Shown: in pieces, positions 42,932 through 47,230 of the stretch
Layout of the letters: each line of letters starts with the position of its first letter
Position numbering within the stretch: position 1 is the first letter of the stretch
DNA from: Multifurca ochricompacta
Lineage: Eukaryota > Basidiomycota > Agaricomycetes > Russulales > Russulaceae
DNA: 47,230 bases
Reading direction: 5' to 3'
Assembly: GCA_022496185.1 (NCBI GenBank)
Contig: WTXG01000271.1
Span: 1-47,230, forward strand
Position numbers and translations under genes: made by a program
Notes under the pieces: model-generated
What the model saw: only the letters and a program-made list of their open reading frames with translations
Database searches by the model: none
What the model was told of the DNA's origin: nothing

Positions 42932-43515
42932 TGTGACAGTTTGTTTTCCTTATTTTCTTTTCTTGTCAACTGTTTGATAACCGTCTGGGTTGTATCAGTT
43001 AACCTATCTAACTAGGTTAACTGACTGAATACTATAGAGGGCGTAACCCCTCTATTGTTTACTGTTTACTTATGTACTAAGTCTAGCCCATCTCCTGTAC
43101 TTATGACATGGTATGACATAGCTATGAGGTCGCTGTGACACAGCATGATATCATCCTACTATACTACTTTACTTTACTTCATTGGCTAGACCCTTATCTT
43201 TGGTAGTGATCCAACTGTATTTAAACCTGCTACATTCTAGAGAACAGACCTTAAGTCTGTTCTCCTGTGCTCAATACAGGTGTATCAAGACTCACAGAAC
43301 CCCCTCTTGAGCCTTCTAAGTCGCATCTTAGGAGGTCTTCAAACCTCAGTAAGCTTGTGGCAGGACTTAGTGTCACTGCTCGACCCCATATCTCGCATGC
43401 GCCCCTCTAGCTTGTGTGGGCTTGACTCGTCTTGACTAAAGACTTGATCTTGATCTAGTTAGCTTGAACTCAAATAATCCCCTGACCTTGACGCAGCACA
43501 CACCTGGCTGTGACA
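42932..43515 (+). repeat. Solo LTR, family Q, at the Gyp-A gag-pol junction, TSD CATGG
   Basis: 584 bp from TGTGACAG to CTGTGACA, an 8-nt perfect terminal inverse, flanked by CATGG (42927-42931 and 43516-43520). It contains GTATTTAAACC, the ACCTTAAGTCTGTTCTC hairpin and AATACAGG, which define the family and allow recognition of the copies at 3050 and 4189. Confidence 0.95.
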
Positions 43516-43551
43516 CATGGAGTGCTTGTGCCCAGGCCGATGGGGTAGAGC

Positions 43552-45073
43552 TTAACAAAAATCCTTCTTTGCAAATGCCTTTTCCATGAGGATGGCATGC
43601 ACTTCCTCACTCTCCTTCATCATATTTGCCCATATATCCTGGGCCTTTTCTTCTTTAGTTCACTTGTCTGCAGCTGGTGGGTTATTTTGGGCAGGGGCTG
43701 CAGGTGCAGTAGTTGCCTCTGTGATGCATACTCCCTTCTTTGGGCAGTCCTGGGACATATGTCCTTGTCCTTTGCAGTGGAAACACTGCCCTTCCTTCAT
43801 CAGCGTCTGTCGCTTGTCTTCTGTGAGCATGGCTCTTGCCCACACTCTGTCTGCTGAGGTATCCATTGTGTTAGGATCCCTTTGGGTCATGTGTGTCAGT
43901 TTGACTCCAAACACTGTCTTCCATTGTTCTCGAGTCTTTCCTTTCTTTGTGTTGACTCCAAATCGAGTTTGGAAGTTGAGATAGTCCTGCTGCTGTCATT
44001 GAGCAGCATCGACCCATTCGTCCCAATCATGGGGGTGGTGAAACTGAGTGATGTTCTTGACGAGTGGGTTTGGCAGTCCTTGGGAAAAGAGGTCCAAGGT
44101 TGCTTCTTCATCTGTATCATAACCTGCTCAGTTTGCCAGACTTTGAAACTTTGCCACATAGGCGTCAAGGTCTCCCTTCTCCATCCGCAGGGACTTTAAT
44201 TCCCTGGCTGCCTTTTGTTTGGCCTGTCTGTCAGTGAATGTGTCTTTGAACCTTTGGGCGATAGTTTCCCATAGGCCTTCACTAGTGGTACAACATCCAC
44301 TTTCTACCTGCTCATTCAGCCATTCAAGCTGCTCCATTGTCCAATTGTCAACTGCATCACCCCTAATAAGTGAAAGGAAGAGGTTGGCACGTTGAAAGGG
44401 ATTGATGATTTGGGTGACATCATGGTTGAAGTTCTTGAATGTGGTGAACTCCAGCATGAACTTCTTGCTCTGGGAGCAATCTCCTGTGAAGGTCTGGGGC
44501 AGGATGCCTGAGAGGCGTCCAGATGGTGGAGGGATATTTGGGATGGCAGGAGGAGGAGGAGGAGGAGGAGGAGGAGGAGGAGGAGCTGGGTCAGGGAGTT
44601 GGGCAGCAATGGTCGACATTTTTTGGTGGAATGAGGTGATAGTATCAGCAGACTGTATTGATATCTGAGGAGTTGTCAAAGCAGGGGCTCTGATTGTGAC
44701 AACTGCCGGTGCAACCAGGGGTGTAGACAATGCTAATACTGGTGCATCTTCACTATTTTCTTTGACATATTCTTCTGGTTCTGAGTTGGTGATGATCACC
44801 AGTGGGTTCTCTCTCCATGGTCCAAGACCAAATTCCAGTGGAGCGGGAGCAGTAGTAACCCATGAATGTTTACTCTCCGAGTATTGGGACTCTCTTCTCG
44901 TCATCGTATTCTACCAGTTGGTATCTTCCATTGTGATAGACATAGTATCCAAACTTGGATTCAAAGTCTTTCCAGACGGCAGAGCCAAGTGTCTGTTGTG
45001 AAAGATTATTCTCGTCTCTGTGTTTGATGAGTTCTTCTTTAAACAAGGTCTGACTGTGGCTGGACGAAGCCAC
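43552..45073 (-). pseudogene. Gyp-A gag
   Basis: Minus-strand gag with expected start GTG at 45073. The block YYVYHNGRYQLVEY is followed by a loss of about ten bases near 44895 that shifts the frame at EKR. Then come an unusually long proline run (GGA repeat on the plus strand, 44549-44584), FMLEFTTFKNFNHD and NWTMEQLEWLNEQ, a TGA after FQSLAN, a TGA at the DAAQ*QQQ site shared with Gyp-B and -D, the knuckle CFHCKGQGHMSQDC, and a TGA after NNPPAADK. It ends KKDFC with TAA at the conserved GGATTTTTG shift site (about 43553-43562). Confidence 0.85.
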
Positions 45074-45082
45074 AATGGAAGG

Positions 45083-45093
45083 AGACTTGACTT
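45083..45093 (-). promoter_or_regulatory. Gyp-A self-priming primer-binding site
   Basis: In element orientation the LTR is followed by TC and AAGTCAAGTCT. This is complementary to AGACTTGACTT in the LTR (plus-strand AAGTCAAGTCT at 45319-45329), here with no mismatch. The TATA box CTTATATA on the plus strand is at 45356-45363. Confidence 0.7.
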
Positions 45094-45095
45094 GA

Positions 45096-45698
45096 TGTTA
45101 TGTCCGGTGCAGGATGTTCCACATGACTTGTGTGACAGCATTTCATTCGAGATCGGGTAAGAAACCAAAAGGGCTTCTTGGAGTTAGATAGGACAAGTCA
45201 AAGTCAAAGGGGCTGTTCCCTTATGATGATGTTAAGTGGAAAGGTGTCTGAAACACCGAGACAGATGAGTCAGAGAGGCAAAGGGGATGTCCAGAAGACA
45301 GGCACCGATGTATTCAATAAGTCAAGTCTGAGGTCTACAGTGTAGCTACAGCAGACTTATATATGTAATCAAATGGGTGTCTAGGAGATAAGGAATACGG
45401 AGTCAAGTGGGCCCAAATATACAGAAGCGGACAGTGTAAAGTCTGGCTTCTGATAGGGAACTAAGTAAGTGTCTGGTCATAAGATAAATGATAAGGAAGA
45501 TAAGAAAGATAAGAAAGTAACCCGTAATCATAGACAAACACAAAGTCAATAAGGACAAACATGGTCACGGGGAAGGGAGTAGAGCATGTGACGGATCCCA
45601 GGATGGAGACATGATCAAGAAGTGTAACATGGGTGGTAAAGTGGGATTGGCATTGGGGAGGGTGAAGAAAAGAGGGTTACTTGGCGGGGATTGTAACA
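45096..45698 (-). repeat. Gyp-A 5' LTR
   Basis: 603 bp. Partner of 12830-13426, with the complete terminal GGGATTGTAACA. It is followed by ATGTC and the interrupted hAT gene. Confidence 0.9.
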
Positions 45699-47230
45699 AT
45701 GTCACAGCAAAGTTCAGCATGTCATATGTCAAGTTCCATCGGGTGGACATGTCCCAGGGCATCATATGACAACTGAGATTGAGGTCTTTGAGAGTGGAAA
45801 CCCATTTTGGGAGGATGAGCATTGATGAGTTTTTGATCGCGAACGCTATCTTGTGGATCTAGCATGGGTGCTTAGTCAGAGATCTACAGCATTAGTGCCA
45901 ACTGGACACACCTTCACTAACATTGTTCGCACTGGTTGTACATCACCATCAAGATCGTCCAACTCCAGCTCCAACATCCCTTGGTGCTCATCCACCCATC
46001 CTTCACCATCTTCATTGTCGTCATCATCATCATCATCACCACCATCTGCCTGGGTCAATACTTCCTCAACATCAAGATCTCCTGCTAGCGTGCATAATGC
46101 AATCATTGCCTTGTCAATGATCTCACCATCTTGTGCCTGTGGAATGTCAAATTGTTGAATGACAGTCTTAGCAATCAGGTTGATGATGTGTGCAAAGCAA
46201 CGTGTTTGACTTGCTGGGCCAGTGAATTTGGCAAGGAGGGTTTTTAGTTCATCAACCATTCTGTCGTTATTGGTTGCATTGTCACAAGTGATGCTTAGGA
46301 TCTATGGGAATGTGTTAAGTTTATATATTCCTCATCACTTGTTTGGATACTGACCTTATCAGCAATACCAAAATCATCAAGGATCTTTGCAAATGCAGCA
46401 GCAAGGTTCAATCCTGAATGTGACATGGCCACCTCAATGAGATCGAGAAGCATGGCAACAGGGACACCATCCTGCTCAAAGTGGACCGTAACAGCAACAT
46501 AAGCCTTGTGGTTAGGTGATGTCCAAGCATCTGTCACAAAGTTCAAGGTGCCATCGTATTCCTGTAAAGCGTAAGTCAACATTTCAGCTCTGATATAGAT
46601 GTCACATTCACACACCTGTAGCATCAATGCAATCCTCCAGCGACACCAAACAAAGACATTCTTGACATCGCAGGACACAGTGAAAGGTGAAGGTATGTAG
46701 CATTCAGGCCTCCCAGTTTTCATCAGTGACTGAAACCCCTGATCCTTGACAATGTTAAAGGGTCGAACACTTTCCAAAACCCATCAAACAATCTCCACAC
46801 TGCCACAGTCAAGAACAATCTCAGTATGGTCACAGCTCTCTATTGGTGGTGACATACCATGATTCTGTCTTGGTATGTTGCCAATAAGAGTAAGTTACTT
46901 TATTGAAGTTAGTCCTCTCAAACATTGCAGTAATTGACCCATTTTTCAATGTAGCATTTTCCATGGCCTCTTGTGCAGCACAGACATCCTTACTCTGGTC
47001 TGTGGTCTCTATAATCTCCTTGCTCCAACAGAGTTTGGCATGACGCCTCAAGTTGCTTGTTGATTTGGCATCCCCTGTATCCAGGTAACATCAGATGTGC
47101 CAGTAATGCTGACCTTTCCCTTTGCAGTGCTTTGCATTACACTCAAAGACATGAGCTCAATGGCCATCAATGTGATCAACGCAGGATATGGTTTGAAAAA
47201 GGCATAGATTGGTGAGTTCCATATTTTGAA
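45699..47230 (-). pseudogene. hAT (Ac-like) transposase gene, 5' part, open at the window edge
   Basis: Minus-strand reading begins outside the window. A degenerate BED-type zinc finger lies at about 47190-47040 (HVFECNAKHC, then YLDTGDAK, STSNLRRHAKLCW) with two TGA codons at former Arg positions. ESVRPFNIVKDQGFQSLM follows, then FVTDAWTSPNHKAYVAVTVHF and LLDLIEVAMSHSGLNLAAAF, typical of the RNase H-like catalytic fold of hAT transposases. ITCDNATNNDRMV, RCFAHIINLIAKTV and an Asp-rich loop (CATCAT repeat near 46020) come next. Two GT-AG introns are inferred: 46615-46562 (54 nt) and 46354-46302 (53 nt). Gyp-A interrupts the gene at 45698; the rest is at 12829-11718. Confidence 0.85.

Larger units (their letters stand above)
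12830..45698 (-). mobile_element. Gyp-A: outer chromodomain Ty3/gypsy retrotransposon, TSD ATGTC
   Basis: It is bounded by near-identical LTRs (12830-13426 and 45096-45698) and flanked by ATGTC on both sides (12825-12829 and 45699-45703). Minus-strand order is 5' LTR, primer site, gag, pol, ORF3, polypurine tract (14040-14030), 3' LTR. It carries six insertions: Gyp-B, Gyp-D and solo LTRs at 13427, 30993, 32600 and 42932. Without them it is about 7.5 kb, matching Gyp-B, -C and -D. It interrupts the hAT transposase gene. All three genes are defective. Confidence 0.9.

Noticed and set aside
46020..46044. CAT/ATC trinucleotide tract as a functional microsatellite
   Set aside because: It encodes the Asp-rich loop common in this hAT type and needs no other explanation.

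Overview
The window is a graveyard of nested transposable elements. I see no convincing host gene, no rRNA, no tRNA and no CRISPR array. The organism is most likely a filamentous fungus, probably a basidiomycete. The evidence is chromodomain Ty3/gypsy retrotransposons, Ac-like hAT genes with 45-59 nt GT-AG introns, Tigger/CENP-B and Tc1 remnants, and heavy C-to-T decay at CpG sites. I cannot name a species.

Left part (1-11717). This holds an hAT end at the window edge, a large inverted repeat (187-853 and 2073-2726), several solo LTRs, a broken Tigger-like transposase and two copies of a minisatellite-rich LTR of 1.3 kb or more. One of those copies carries a non-autonomous hAT (7371-9752, 8-bp target duplication ATGATCAG). 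That hAT in turn carries a nearly perfect 1.6-kb Tc1 palindrome (7920-9539, flanked by TA).

Centre and right (11718-47230). One hAT transposase gene on the minus strand is cut in two. Its 5' part lies at 45699-47230 and its 3' part at 11718-12829. The 33 kb between them is one chromodomain Ty3/gypsy element (called Gyp-A here, minus strand, 12830-45698, target duplication ATGTC) that has been invaded repeatedly. Gyp-B (15172-30145, GGTGG) sits in it and contains Gyp-C (18191-25667, GAATG/GAACG). Gyp-D (34086-42149, CATAC) is another insertion and holds a solo LTR (AAACA). Further solo LTRs lie at 13427-14026, 30993-31584 (CATTC), 32600-33104 (CCTGC) and 42932-43515 (CATGG). With the inserts removed, all four Gyp copies are about 7.5 kb, which supports these boundaries.

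Each Gyp copy has the same plan: LTR, an 11-nt self-complementary primer site, gag with a zinc knuckle, a conserved shift site in a run of five T, pol (protease, RT, RNase H, integrase, chromodomain), then a third ORF at the env position. The third ORF encodes an acidic, probably coiled-coil protein ending in a cluster of CCHC zinc knuckles. It is fully open in Gyp-B (28324-29523, 399 aa) and is the feature I consider most likely to be undescribed. Every gag and pol copy is broken, mostly by TGA in place of CGA, and the LTR pairs differ essentially by transitions.
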